Notes: a model not told the origin generated them from the letters alone. Positions 24,165 to 40,539 are shown, numbered from the stretch's first letter. The stretch: DNA of 64,000 nt from Xestospongia muta (GCA_963693285.1 OY848925.1:2334932-2398931), one strand, 5' to 3'. Numbers and translations are program-made.

Positions 24165-24726
24165 ATGGAGGATGACAATTTCTTTATGGCTCTTGCATTT
24201 CTGACAGCTAACAGAAGTAAAAATCTTATAACTCAGATAAATAAATACAGTAATAATGTTACATGTGCTCACAGTATGTGCAGGTTGGTGCTTGCATTAT
24301 CAGAGATGGTAAAGTAATTTCCACTGGATCTAATGGCTGTCATAGGGCTGCAATGATGACCTTCTGCCATGGACTAACATGCAGAGAATGAAGAGCAAAA
24401 CAAAAAGCCATATGGTAACCATAAGCTATAACAATCATATATTCTTTGTTGGTTTAGTATGTCATGCAGAATACAATGCCTTTATTAATAAAGGAGATAA
24501 GGAGACCAAACTTCTACATTGGATTATTATCAGGGGTCACTGAAGTTATTTATATGAGTCATAAATACAAAGACAAACCAAAATACCAAATTGCTGAAGA
24601 CATACTTAAAAAAGCCAATGTTAAATTTCGGTTAGTAAGTCAGAATAATTTTAACACATTATCATCTTCTTTAGGCAACATGTACCAAAAGTAAAGACTA
24701 TAGGATTAACAATAGAAAGTCCATGA
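24165..24726 (+). pseudogene. dCMP deaminase pseudogene, copy B
   Basis: A second dCMP deaminase relic, opposite in orientation to copy A. Blocks are exon 1 (24165-24236, FFMALAFLTANRSK), exon 2 (from 24284, VGACIIRDGKVISTGSNG), exon 3 (from 24457, CHAEYNAFINKGDKETK then GVTEVIYMSHKYKDK) and exon 4 (24676-24726, QHVPKVKTIGLTIESP then stop). Unlike copy A the catalytic HAE is intact. The segment that should carry the zinc-binding PCxxC is deleted, with a frameshift. The donor after exon 1 reads CAG|ATAAAT where CAG|GTAAAT is expected, and exon 2 reaches a TGA. Exon 3-4 splicing is still in frame. The two copies therefore have different lesions and flank the hAT/minisatellite block. Confidence 0.82.
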
Positions 24727-25416
24727 ACTATGAGTAAATTATAATTATGAAGACTGGTAGCTAGAGTAAACAAATATTGAGTAGAGATGTGGCAAATATG
24801 ATTAATAATTTTTACAATATTAATATTATAATCTTATTGTAGATTGCATACTTCAGTCTCTCACTCCATGAGATAGTGAGTTGTAATAAATACCACTTTG
24901 TTTTAATTAATAATATACTATAGTTGCCCAGACATATTGTGATTGTGATGGTATAAACAGAGTAGACAACAAATTTCCTTATTAAGAAAAAGCAACAGAT
25001 AGTGCAAACATAATAAGGAAATAGACTACATTGTATACAGTACAGATTAAGATGGCTGTTGTCTAATGAGATCTAGATGTTTTTACAGAATCTCATAACC
25101 CTGACAATCAACTTAATAACTTGTCATTGGTATATTAGTATTGAGAACAGAGTGGTGTTTCTCAGTATGTCATCATGTATTATAATTATGCAATGAAAAC
25201 AATCATAGATTATTTAAATCAACCAATCCATAATTACAATAGCATGCAAGTCACATTGAAATGTGCAGTCAGAGCAATTAACAATGTGCTATTCAAAATT
25301 AAAATGATTCTTTTTAAAGTAAAGGGTGGTCCATTTGAATTTGTAAACATAGACTAGAAAGTCTAAATGATCTAAATAACAAATAAGATAAATATTTAAG
25401 TTTGGGAAGATGAGAC
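24727..25416. other. Intergenic stretch, no gene seen
   Basis: AT-rich sequence between deaminase copy B and the convergent end of SPHK copy 1. Only short reading frames without recognisable motifs occur. Confidence 0.5.
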
Positions 25417-28400
25417 CTAGCTTCTTCTTTTCCTAGAGAAAGCACACATAAGATTAGAATGAAGTTGGAATTGACAAGGACCATATTCTAATAGCTCCCC
25501 ATCCACAGTGATTCTCCCTGGTGTGATTGGTTCCAAACGAAATGCTCGAGTACGAATCTGGTGAACACTCTCAAATTCAGGATATCGCCCACTACCAGAA
25601 GTTAACTGATTGAACAATTCCCATCTTGTAATATTGTCTAGAGCATACAGTATACCCATTTCTCCTGATCCTATTGACAGATCGGGTAAAACTGTGTAGA
25701 AATCAGCTACACAAGCACATAGCACTGCTACAAGAGAGACAAAGTTACCCTCTATAGTTTTCCATGTACTGGGAACTGGATCAGAGAGATTTGGAGGAAG
25801 AAAGTCATCAAGAGGACCTTGCCAATTACTTGATGTTGCAGTCTCACCATTGGCTTCGTTATTAACAGTTGTGCACATGCTCTCTTCTTCAATAATAGGA
25901 GAGGAGTCATCTTGAAGAGGTAGATAACTTAGTCGACCCTCATACGCACGTTTTTGCAGCAATAACCAAAGTGCAGCAGAAACATCTCTCAAATATCCTC
26001 CAAGCACTCGAAATTTCTCAGACTCAATGTCTGCATCTGAAAAGATGCCCCACTGAAATGTCATAAACATGTACAAATGATTGGATACAGTCTGTATAGA
26101 TACAAGATCACAAGGTTGAACTCCTCCTCTGACAATTTGAAAAGCAGCATTAGCAATGTTGTAGTCTTCCCTGAAATAATAAAAAGTAAGTATTCACAGT
26201 TTGTCCTTCAAACCAATAAGAGATATGTTATTGTACATATATATAAACATTACTATATTGTTAACATTTTGAGGGTAACATGGTTTACTCCTAACAAAAC
26301 ATTTCACAAAGCACATCAGGCAATCCTATAATAGTGTGTGTGTGTATGTGTCTATGTTTGTATTGAGATATGTCCACTTGCATTGTTTTATTTATTGTTC
26401 TAAATTATAATTAAAAGTGTTGAAAAAAAATTAAATCACACATGTTAAATGCTGATCCAAATGGGAGCCAATGAATATATTAGCCTTACAAGTCAAACAC
26501 TATAATGATGGGTGTGACTGATCAAGGTTCAAAGGTTAATACTAGAACATACTAGTTTTGTCCATAGACAGCCACTCCCATCAAGTGAAAAGGCAGTCTG
26601 GTGCATTTGCTTCAAATTCTTGGTTCTAATGTGGTCAGTGTGGCATGTCAACTCCATCCAATCACATATCAATAGTTACATGACAAGTAGCTAAAGGTCA
26701 CATGACAATTAGTTTTGTGAGAAAATAAGTTTGTAATAGAAAGTCATGATAATTCTAATACTGTAAATTACTGTTCCTGATAAAGCAGTTGTTACAAATA
26801 TGAAGTCTGTGTTTGAAATGATAAGACTAAACCCACTCAATGATCAACTACAGGTTATAACATAACTATAACTATCCTTCTATTACTAGTACATGAACAT
26901 CCTTTCCACAAAAGAAATTCACAAAAGTTTTGTACATTAAACCTTTTGGCTACTTCAAGGTTCATAATCATTATGAATAATTTATGAAGCATGATCACTT
27001 CTACAAAAGTCTCAAAGTTTGTGATTTATGTTGATATATTACTAACTAACTTCTAAGCTAAAGATAGACATGTGTATCTGTCACTTTGTCAGTTAGAGCT
27101 GGGCCAAAATAATTTCCTCACATGTCATATTTGGATTTTGGGACCACTAAAAAACAAAGTAACCTCAGTCTTTATCCAGTACTTCCTAATGCATACTCTT
27201 AATGAGAAAACAAGTGAATAAAAATGAAATAGAAATGAAATGTATCCTAACAAATTTAAACAAGAATATGTAAAGTCATTAGAAAGGAGGAGTATATTTC
27301 AGCAAATACGTCTGAAAGTTGGTAAAAGTTAAAAATGAAGTGGTTGTTTTAACCAATTCATGTATACATTTTAGTTGCATGCATTCCCTACAAAATACAT
27401 TGAAGTGTATGTATGAATTTCTACCATGTTTGGAAAATTAAATGTTTTAACAATTGTATAAATCTAAACTTGTAAAAATTAACAATGAATAATTTTGATT
27501 GATGTTCTTAGAAATTTTCTGCTTTCCATTAGAAAATTAGAAAAAATGCCATAATGATCATTATAGTTCTAACATATAGCTATATGAATAGTCAATTCCA
27601 TAATACATTTATTACATTAGCAATTAATACTGTACATAATGTTTACTTTATTGCATCAAATTAATTAGTTACTATGTACATGCAACCTGTATAACCTGTA
27701 TATATTGGTTAAATCAACCAATCAATTTCTATAATGTTGTGGCAGGCCAAATGAAATTCATTAATTGAAATATGTAATTGTATGAAGCCTCAGTTTATTT
27801 ACAAAGTTGAACACTGTAGATATAACAATATATTTTCTGTAACAAAACATTCTTAAGACCGTCAGAACATTAAATGTGTCAGGCAGAAAACTGTTAGATA
27901 TCATACTTGATTTCAAGAAGCTGTGATGCCACCCAGCCATTACCAGAGCCTGCTGGAAGTAGTCCTACTGGTATTTTGATAGCAGTCTGCCAGTCTGGTC
28001 GTGACATTAAGCCATTCACCACCTAAAAGATAAACTATCAGGCAGGCAGTGACAGTATCTATGTAGGGATGGCACAAACTTCTTTTTTTATTCTTTTGTT
28101 CAGCCCTGGTCACAATAAGTATGTATACAAACTGGAAGTAGGTTCCCAGAGGGATGTCATTTATTTATTATTATTCATGAGAAGAAGGACAGTATATTGG
28201 CTTATTAAGGTCAATCTTTATACAATTCTAGTTCAAATTTTATTGTATTTCAACTATATAATTATAATACATTTCTATAATATTTTCATTTCTACTCTAA
28301 TTCAACTATGTTTTAAGTAAAAGTCTAACATTAATGTAAGATCATTCTCTCTTCCACTGTGTTTCAATTGTACCTCTACTGCAGTTCCACTATATATAGT

Positions 28401-30656
28401 TCCATGCTAGGATGTGGTCAGGGTGGATGTAGTACAGCTACATGTAATCAGTGTACAGCTGTAATAACATACACGTACTAATATTAAATATTAAATTAAA
28501 TAAAATACTAATATTAATCAACTTTGCCCAAAAAGTGGTCAGGTCATATCCTGACACTGGCTTGACTGGTTACTATGGGCCTAGAGGCTATAGCTAGATA
28601 AATATACATAAACCACATTCTTTAATTGCAGAAGCATATGGCAACTAATGAATTTTATTAACTCTAACGTGACTGATGGTCTCACTATCCCCCTTCTCTG
28701 CATATTTCTAATCATAGTCTTCCACAGACATTGCTTCTCGTTCTTTAATCTTAGTACAGTTAGTAGTTCTAGTCATTGTTCAATATTTAAATTATAGGAT
28801 GATTTTTCAATTATAATTGTTATTCCTACTGTAACTTTTTAGATGTTTGCATGTTATTTCATGAATTTTTTTGAATTTTTTATAAATCAAGTTTGTTTAT
28901 AATGATATAGTCATTAAACTCTTTAATTATATCTAGTTAATAACACACAACTATAAAATCTTTGTGATAGTAGCCTATACATATAGCTTTGTAACAACTA
29001 GCAACATGATATGAAGTGAGTTACTGACTACCACTGTATGTCAAACACATGCACTTATTGAATGATCATTTCCTTTTGTAGGCTATGGTGTTTTGAAAGG
29101 TTTAGAGAGGAAGAATTCTCAGAAATGATGAGACCAACTACAGAATGAGTCATGTGATGATGTTATATAGTCTCTGAGTTAACATTACGACTACCTGACT
29201 ACCACAGTGTGTCAAACACATGCACTTAATTGAATGATCATTTCCTATTTGTGGGTTATGGGCTTTAGACAAGGAGAACTCTCAGAAATGATGACAGCAA
29301 ACACTAAAATTATCCACTGATGTTACACAATCATTTTCATAGTTATATAAGTGCCTATGTATTGCAATGGGTATTTTATCAAACGTTATTTAATAACACC
29401 TTTGAAATAATCCAAATCAATCTAGTCCTTTCATTATGCTGTCCCATTAATGAAATATGTAGCATAAATTTGATAATAATAATGAGCACTATTTTTTTTT
29501 CTTAGAAAACAGGATAAAATTTATACAAATCTTAAAAGTGAAACTAATCAGTTATCATAATACAAACTGTTTTATGCAACCTAACTTCGAGCATGTAGTA
29601 GCCCTTATGTTAAGTATATGCTATAGTTATGATGCACCTCATCATACCATGCTTATAATCTTATTTGTTTCATCAATCAGCTAACAACAACAGAATTGAT
29701 TGCAATTAATGGTTATTCCATTTTAAATGTACAGAATCAAACCATAGATATAGTACTAACTCTATTATCTATGGTAAAGCAATGCAAAAACACATTCATT
29801 GATATCAAATTAGTAACATTAAATTTTATTACCTCATTGAGAGTACCATCACCACCAACAGCTACAATACCCTTAATAGTAGAAATATCAAAGGTTTTCA
29901 TTATCTCAATGATGTGACCTTGATGCTCTAATATAGAAAAACATATAATGAGCATTAAATATGTAACAACATATTTGTATACAGCATGTACATGTTGTAT
30001 TATTTTATCAAGGTATCACCATTACTGACCTGAAATAACTTCTTTAACAATATTGATACCAGCAGCCTCAAAGATAGGTTGTACTTCTTTATGATAGAGC
30101 TCAACACCTTTGCGAGTACCAGAGAATGGATTAATAATTAACAGGATGGACTTTGGAGATAGTTCACTCTCATCATCATCTGAATGATAAAATGAAGTAG
30201 ATAAAGAATGATACAGCAGATATTTCAATAACATGATGACAGATGTGATTGTTCACAATGAATTACATATCTACCTTGATTTGACACAAATATTTTTTTG
30301 TCATTTCTCAAACACTGGGTCTGTATAACATTTCGCCACTCGTCAGCTATACGATGATTGTCCTCAAAACTATCAGATCCAGCAAACTCAAGTAACTGTC
30401 TTTGTAAAGCTCGAGAGGGTTTCTTGTCAGGCCGACGTTTTTCCAGAGAGTAGGTACACAATTCAGCCAAACACACAACTGGTCTTCCAGTAGCTGGCTT
30501 GGAGAGAACGTTTAAACCTAAGACATCCTCTAGATTGACAGAAAACAACGTTGTTGCATCACCACCACCTGGTTCTTCAGCAATGAGAGCTGATTCAGTC
30601 AATGTTAACCTGCATTGCTTGTTGAAGGACGGCGAAAACACTATAACATCAGCCAT
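25417..30656 (-). CDS. SPHK: Sphingosine kinase, tandem copy 1
   Basis: An intact five-exon gene: 30275-30656, 30030-30179, 29833-29927, 27907-28022 and 25417-26170. These total 1497 nt (498 residues). The diacylglycerol-kinase-type catalytic core is present: SILLIINPFSGTRKG, the nucleotide-binding GGDGT (about 202-206), VVNGLMSRPDW and PAGSGN (232-237). The C-terminal lobe has FQWGIFSDADIESEKFRVLG and YEGRLSYLPLQ, as in animal SPHK1/2. A Ser/Pro-rich acidic insert lies within it. The enzyme phosphorylates sphingosine to sphingosine-1-phosphate at membranes. No membrane segment is evident. A paralogue with the same exon layout lies 2.2 kb upstream on the same strand. The N-terminal exon is diverged from vertebrate forms. 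Confidence 0.94.
29026..29305. repeat. About 170-bp tandem duplication in an SPHK copy 1 intron
   Basis: Two imperfect copies run from near 29026 and near 29197. They share GTCAAACACATGCACTTA, GAATGATCATTTCCT and CTCAGAAATGATGA. The matching intron of SPHK copy 2 (near 35150-35330) has one more diverged copy. Confidence 0.8.
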
Positions 30657-31119
30657 ACTAGTGACACTGGCGGACCTTCCGTCTGAGGTTTAATACCACA
30701 ACCCAAATTTAATAACTAGTTTAACATTTATATTTTCATTAAAAAAAGATGTACTATGCACTTTGAGCATAAGAAGGATGGTTCCCGAAGTCCTCAGTTC
30801 TTTACTTGTAAAGATGTCGGTATTGACAGATCATACTATAAATAACACAAATCCCTAAACCCTAAAATATTTGGTCTTGTGAGTCAGACCCACTCCTTAT
30901 GCATATGATTGGATAATAGGTATGGAATCATTGTTGAACAATAATAGGGATTGGGTCTGGCTTGTGAGATTAAAGTATGTGGTTCAAGGTTTGGGCTGTC
31001 CCATTGGGCTTCAAACAATTAAACACAGGTTATATTACTCTATATAGTTTCTAGCTATATATAGTATCACATAGCCTTACGCTAAACAGCAAAGGTCTAA
31101 CAGAGTAGATCAAAAATGA

Positions 31120-31168
31120 GGAGGACCATGCCAGTTATTAGATTCTAGTTGATGTTGCAGTTTCACTA
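31120..31168 (-). pseudogene. Short relic of an SPHK last exon
   Basis: About 45 bp resemble the SPHK exon-5 segment at 25815-25855 and 33268-33308. Shared words are GAGGACC, CCAGTTA and TTGATGTTGCAGT. A 7-nt insertion is present. It is not functional. Confidence 0.6.
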
Positions 31169-31282
31169 TATAGCAAGGAGACATTGGTCAAGGTAAACCT
31201 AGTTTTCAATAGATTTAGTATGTCAGAAAAATTAACCATATCTTTCAAACACTTAGAAAGTCTCTATGTTATTCAAACGTTG

Positions 31283-31390
31283 AAAATTGACACTGATTTC
31301 CTTTGAATCATCATACCTGAAGAGGTTGTCATTAAACAATAAAATTGCATCAGAATTTGTTTGAGTAAAATAATTTTAAAATATCTACAT
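31283..31390 (+). pseudogene. Relic of the 3' end of the 684-aa gene family
   Basis: Aligns with 16498-16610. CTGAAGAGGTTGTCATTAAAC here compares with CTGAAGAGGTTGTTATTAAAC in the gene, and both go on to TTTGAGTAAAA. Substitutions and small indels are scattered. It shows a related copy once stood here. Confidence 0.7.
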
Positions 31391-32871
31391 TTCCAATTTA
31401 AAATCATGAACAATAAAGATGACATGGGAACAGCAATTATCTATTCCATAATTGCTTATATAAGGGTCATTATGACTGACTTGGAATTAATAAATGTGAC
31501 ATCCAAGCAGAGGAATAACTATATTTATGCCTAAAAATTAAAAAAAAAACAATTGGTGGACTAAGTATCTTAAACACATATATAATGAAGCAAAAACTGC
31601 TTTCTCTGGAAAACCATTGACCTGTTGCATATTGATCATCTACTAATCAGAATTCATTTATTTAAAGGTTCTTTTAAATCTTTGAGTATCTATCAGACAG
31701 GCAGTAGTATAGCACAGTACTAATGATGTCTTTCTTTCTATTTCTTTTTTTTTCAAATTAGCCCACTATAACTCAAAAAAAGGTTATATTTACAGAGAAA
31801 GAGACGAATTTCTTAATAAATTAAAGATAATTCCATGATGCATGCATGCAGTTCACAAAGAATATGCTGTTTGAAGTCAGTTTAATAAACACACTGATTT
31901 AATGTATTTCTGATATGATTCTTAGGAGTTCAAATTATGTGCATTCATATTAAAATTTATGTACTCTATACACAATCTCTCATACAACACTTCAGTAATC
32001 TTCTATATTAAGAATAAATAAGTGAAAAATGCTAAAAAACAAACGCTAATAAAACAAATTTTCAAGTAATAAAGATGTATGATTCAATTGCATGTGTATT
32101 CTAAAGCCATTCTATAGCAGAGAACTCATTTGAAATGGTTATATTGAGTATATAAGTAGCATATGCTTGTGTTATTAATGTATTTCAAAGTTCACCAAAT
32201 TTGAATTAGCTTTGAACACACACCAATTGTACGATGTTACAATTTCTTTTATTTTGCAGACCAAACTTCCATTTTATGGTGTGAAAAACATTCCACTATG
32301 AAAACAAGTGAGCTTATACACGTAAGCTAAATAAAATTCATCATGATTAAAGTAGGAATGGCACTATGAACATCCTTATATATATTTAATAGCCATGCAC
32401 ATATTAACAACATAGCACCTCCACAAAATTTAATTTTACATAATTATTATTTGAAAATTCTATTATTGTAAATACAGTTCTCAAACAAAATCTTCATTTT
32501 CTATAGCAACTTATAGCAGCATTGCCAACCTGAAAATTCTCCTTTAACCATTCAATTGTAACAACTCAAATGAGCACTGTATGTTGTTGATTGTGCAAAA
32601 CAATGTAAGGATGTTCATACTGTCACAAGCTCTTAATTCAGTCTTGTTTTAAATGCTATAGCTACAATGTATTTCCAAAAATTCTCATTCACTTGCCTAC
32701 TGTTTTAGTCAATCACTTTGTTCCACCTGTTGTCAAAAACAAACATTGATTCTTCACAGTGTGATTGATGATCAAAGGCTAAGTATATTCTTAAAAAATT
32801 GAAAACAACCACATAACCATAACTGTTCTAAATAACAAATTAGACAAAAACTAATGTTTTGAAAATGCAAC

Positions 32872-35800
32872 TTAGCTTCTTCTTTTCCTGGAGAAAGCAT
32901 GCATAAGATTAGAATGAATTTGAAATTGACAAGGACCATATTCCAATAGCTCTCCATCCATAGTGATTCTTCCTGCAGATGTCATTGGTTCCAAACGAAA
33001 TGCTCGAGTACGAATCTGGTGAACACTCTCAAATTCAGGATATCGCCCATTACCTGAAGTCATCTGATTAAATATCTCCCATCGTGTGATATTGTCTAGA
33101 GAATATAATATACCAATTTCTCCTGATCCTATTGACAGGTCAGGTAGAACTGAGTAAAAATCAGTTACACAAGCACACAGCATCGCTAAAAGAGAGACAA
33201 AGTTACCCTCTATAGTTTTCCATGTGCTGGGAACTGGATCCGAGAGACTTGGAGGAAGAAGATCATCAGGAGGACCTTGGCAGTTACTTGATGTTGCAGT
33301 CTCATCATTAGTCTCATTATTAACAGTTGTGCGCATCATGTCTTCTTCAATAATAGGAGAGGAGTCATCTTGAAGAGGTAGATAACTTAGTCGACCCTCA
33401 TATGCATTTTTTCGTAGCATTGACCAAAATGCAGCTGAAATATCTCTCAAATATCCTCCAAGTACTCGAAATCTCTCAGACTCAATATCAACATCTGAAA
33501 AAAAGCCCCACTGAAATGTCATAAACATATACCAATGATTGGATACAGTCTGTATAGATACAAGATCACAAGGTTGAACTCCTCCTCTGACAATTTGAAA
33601 AGCAGCATTAGCAATGCTGTAGTCTTCCCTAAATAAAAAAAATATTTACGATTTGCATTTGAAACCAATAAGCAAAGAGATATCAGATAAGCAGTAGTAC
33701 AGCCTATGTAAGGATGGCACGTGTTATTCTTCTATATTTTATACACCATGATAATTCCAAAGCTAGAAGGCTGTTAATTATTTTATTTGAAGAGAGTGCT
33801 TTTGTAAGTCTCTTTAAAACAACTTCACTAACAAAAGCAGTGACTTTAATAAGACTTAATAAACTCTCCAGGTCCGATTTTAATTTCATTAGTAATTGTT
33901 TTATGAAGAAAAAATGGAGATTGGTTATCTATCCTGTCTTGAGATAGTTAAGTGTGACTTTGTCCTAGTGAAAATGCGAAGGATCAGGGCCACAGTGCAT
34001 ACTGAATTTGTAACACATTTCTACAGGTTAGGGTGGAGTTTTAGCAGCTTTAGGTGGATCTGGCAGATAACTTGTGTCACTCCTAGTGTATACAAATTAG
34101 AAGTGGTCCTGGCCCTCCAGTGTCAAGCCTGACTAGTCCTGTCATTCAGTCTCACTAGCCTTTCATTACAACATAAAAACATAGCCAAAAGCTTTTCACA
34201 CGGAAAAGTACTTATACCAATTCCTAGCTATACTTATATAAGAAGTCTGTAAACAGGAAAGAAGCTGATTTCTGATCTAGTTGCAGGCAAGAAATAAAGG
34301 AAGAAGAAAAAAAAGAACGTCATGTCATCCCTATATACTGTATAGTTGATAAAATTTGAGAGATTCAAATGTTCATGCTCTTACCAGATGATAAGCCAAA
34401 CAACAAAAATTAAAACCATATTTGAGCGCAGTCTTCTACGCATGTTCAATACAGCATATGGATAGACATCCAGGAGAATTACTTTCATGTATATCTGACC
34501 ATGAGGAACTATAAAGCATGCATTCATGACTCTTTATATGTCTCTGTGGCCTATGAATAATTTGCCAACTCTACACTCCAGTTTCTCACCAGCTTAAGAT
34601 ACCCAGACTTTCTTATAAACATAAAAACAATGTATCATGGATTATAAACACTTCAGCATGCTCAGCTAGCAGACATAAAATAATTATAATAAACCATATT
34701 TCCACCAGTATATACCCACCCATACATTATATGAAATAACTTGTTTTTCCATCAATTATGAAATTAGGACCTTCAAATTTTACCAACTATACATTACGCA
34801 GTACTACCAATACCTAATACACAAAATAAATCTTGTAACTAATTGGATAACATAGTGTTTTAGGCAGAAAAAAGTTGCCATACTTTATTTCAAGTAGCTG
34901 TGATGCCACAAAACCATTACCAGAGCCTGATGGAAGTATTCCTACTGGTATTTTAATAGCAGTCTGCCAGTCTGGTCGTGACATTAAGCCATTCACAACC
35001 TAAGAGATAAAATATAAAGCTAAGTATGTTTATAATGATAAAGCTAATATTTTATCATAGTTCTTTAATTTCATGGACACATGTCTAGTTGATTACACAT
35101 AACTACCAAATCTTAGTGTTTGTAGCCTATAGCTTTGTAAATAAGTTATAACTACTATTATGAACTAAGTCATTGATTGCTGTGGTATATCTAACACTTG
35201 TACTAATGTAAGAGAATGATCCTTTCCTTTTTGAGGGCTATCAGCTTAGTCATAAATTTAAATACTTTTGATAGCGAGAAATAATGATAACAATCTTACC
35301 CAATTATGTTAGACAGTCTCTTTCATAGTTATAGAAAGTGTCTATATATTGAAATAGCTGTTTCAATACATTTAAGAATATTTTTTGATTAAGTCAATGT
35401 AATAATGTAAAATCAGTCTAGTCCAGTAATTACACTGTACCACTGAGAAAATACTAAGTGAAAAATAAATAACAAAGAAAAGAACTACATTATAATTGTA
35501 CAAACTGTCTTAAAGAAGCATGTGCAGTATAAAAGGGGGCTGGGTTGCCCACAAAATGGCACACACAAAACTTTTCAATATCAAAAAATGGAAACTGTTT
35601 TTTTTCCTGTTTACATCATACATATGCACTTCCTGTAGCTAGTGCAACAGCTGCTTAATTAATATTATGCGTATGTTCAATGCAGATATTCCCGTTTTTT
35701 TGGACACTGGTAAGTGTGTAAGTTTCTGTAGTGAAATGGCAAGCAGAAAATGTGTAAGACTTTCTCTTGTGATTGACTTTGGCAGTCTAGAGGAAAAGAA

Positions 35801-37497
35801 TGTGTTCAAGAAGGTTGAACCATGTTAGAAAAGTTCTAACTCCTGCTGGGCAATCTGATTTAAACAACTATGGTCTTATGTCAGCCATCTTTGATTCTGC
35901 CATGTATAAGTGCAGTACAGCAATAAAAGTTATTACCTATTATTATCAACCGTGTAATTGAGATAACACGTGTTGTACCTAGAACTAACTATTACAAGTT
36001 TACAACTATTATAAATGTTTTGCGTGGGTTGATCAGGTTGGTATGGCTACTATCTAGAACTACATCCAGGTTTGATTATAGCCACCATCTCACTCTTTGG
36101 TAGGTGTCACTTTCTTCCAGGCAGCCCACCCCCCTTTTATAGCAAAGTGGGAATCCGTGTAGAGTGCATTATATCTGACACATGCTCGTTTAACTCTTAA
36201 GATTGTTTTATGGAGATACAATCAATCTAACAAGATTTTAATTGAAAAGGATCACCCTATAATTGTTTTGGAAGTTATTGACTTTAGTGAAGCACTAAAT
36301 AGAGCTATAAAGATTGGTATAATTGGCAGCAATGTCAGTGGTAATCTGCAAGTGCCAGATAGCAAAACTTTTTTTTTGTCAGTAGCTTCAAACATACTTA
36401 GAAACCACAATAAAGCCCTTACGTAACATGCATCAACAGCCATGCTTGCTTACAACAATTGGAAACTAGCAACAACAAAATAATTATTCCATAGTTGAGT
36501 TAAAGGAGTAAAACAATGCATAACAACATAGACATTGTCTTACGACTGTCCAACATATACTGTTTGTCTGGTAAATTAGTAACAATAAATTATTATTACC
36601 TCATTGAGAGTACCATCACCACCAACAGCTACAATACCATTAATAGTAGAAATATCAAAGGTTTTTACTATTTCAATGATGTGACCTTGATGCTCTAATA
36701 TAGAAAACCACATAATATATATTAAGTATAGTAACTACATGTTAGTATATAGCATGTTACATTTTTCTATCATATGCTAGTAAAAGTCAAACATGATCAA
36801 CTGTTACTTATTTGTGCACTGTGTGTCTCTAGTGTATAAGTCATGAATTAAGGTATCACCATTACTGACCTGAAATAAATTCTTTAACAATATTGATGCC
36901 AGCAGCCTCAAAGATAGGTTGTACTTCTTTATGATAGAGCTCAACACCTTTGCGAGTACCAGAGAATGGATTAATAATTAACAGGATGGACTTTGGAGAT
37001 AGTTCACTCTCATCATCATCTGAATGACAAAATGAAGTAGATAAAGAATGATACAGCAGATATTTCAATAACATGATGACAGATGTGATTGTTCACAATG
37101 AATTACATACTCTACCTTGATTTGACACAAATATTTTTTTGTCATTTCTCAAACACTGGGTCTGTATAGCATTTCGCCACTCATCAGCTATACGATGATT
37201 GTCCTCAAAACTATCACATCCAGCAAACTCAAGTAACTCTCTTTGTAAAGTTCGACGGGGTTTCTTATGACGCCAACGTTTTACCAGAGAGTAGGTACAC
37301 AATTCAGCCAGACACACAATTGGTCTTCCAGTAGCTGGCTTGGAGAGAATGTTTAGACCCAACACATCCTCTAGATTAACAGAAAACAATGTTTTTGCAT
37401 CACCAGCTTCTGGTTCTTCAGCAACGAGAGCTGATTCAGTCAATCTTAGCCTGCATTGCTTGTTGAAGGACGGCGAAAACACCATAACATCAGCCAT
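32872..37497 (-). CDS. SPHK: Sphingosine kinase, tandem copy 2
   Basis: An intact paralogue of copy 1 with identical exon structure: 37116-37497, 36870-37019, 36600-36694, 34884-34999 and 32872-33628. These total 1500 nt (499 residues). The core motifs GGDGTLNE, VVNGLMSRPDW and PSGSGN are present; the last is PAGSGN in copy 1. The C-terminal lobe keeps FFSDVDIESERFRVLG. Exon 1 differs from copy 1 at roughly one residue in six, but exon 2, intron 1 and adjoining sequence are almost identical, which suggests gene conversion. A TIR element sits in the intron between exons 3 and 4. The sequence immediately upstream of the ATG does not resemble copy 1, so regulation may differ. The role is sphingosine phosphorylation. 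Confidence 0.94.
35528..36141. mobile_element. About 614-bp TIR element in an SPHK copy 2 intron
   Basis: The left end TATAAAAGGGGGCTGGGTTG and the right end (CCCCCCTTTTATA) are inverted repeats of about 22 bp with two mismatches. A TA or TATA target duplication is possible. No transposase frame is seen, so it is probably a non-autonomous DNA element. The corresponding intron of copy 1 lacks it. Confidence 0.7.
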
Positions 37498-37660
37498 CTT
37501 GAGAGTTGTAACTAAGGATTGGAGGTTAATATTTAAGTTCGTGACCACCCGGTTTCAATTCTTTAGTTGTGACTTCCTCTTTTGATAATTCTTAATAATA
37601 ATTATACTGAGCATCGTCACATTGCTTTTATATATATCTTAGGATATGAGTTCAGTTAAA

Positions 37661-40539
<2,879 letters not shown>

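Larger units (their letters stand above)
30657..32871. other. Intergenic region between the SPHK copies, with relics
   Basis: It holds the upstream region of SPHK copy 1 and the 3' flank of copy 2, plus the two relics listed separately. The rest is AT-rich without a recognisable gene. Confidence 0.6.

Noticed and set aside
24464..24694. Intact small gene of 76 codons
   Set aside because: It is the shifted frame of deaminase pseudogene copy B exon 3; the HAE motif is in another frame.
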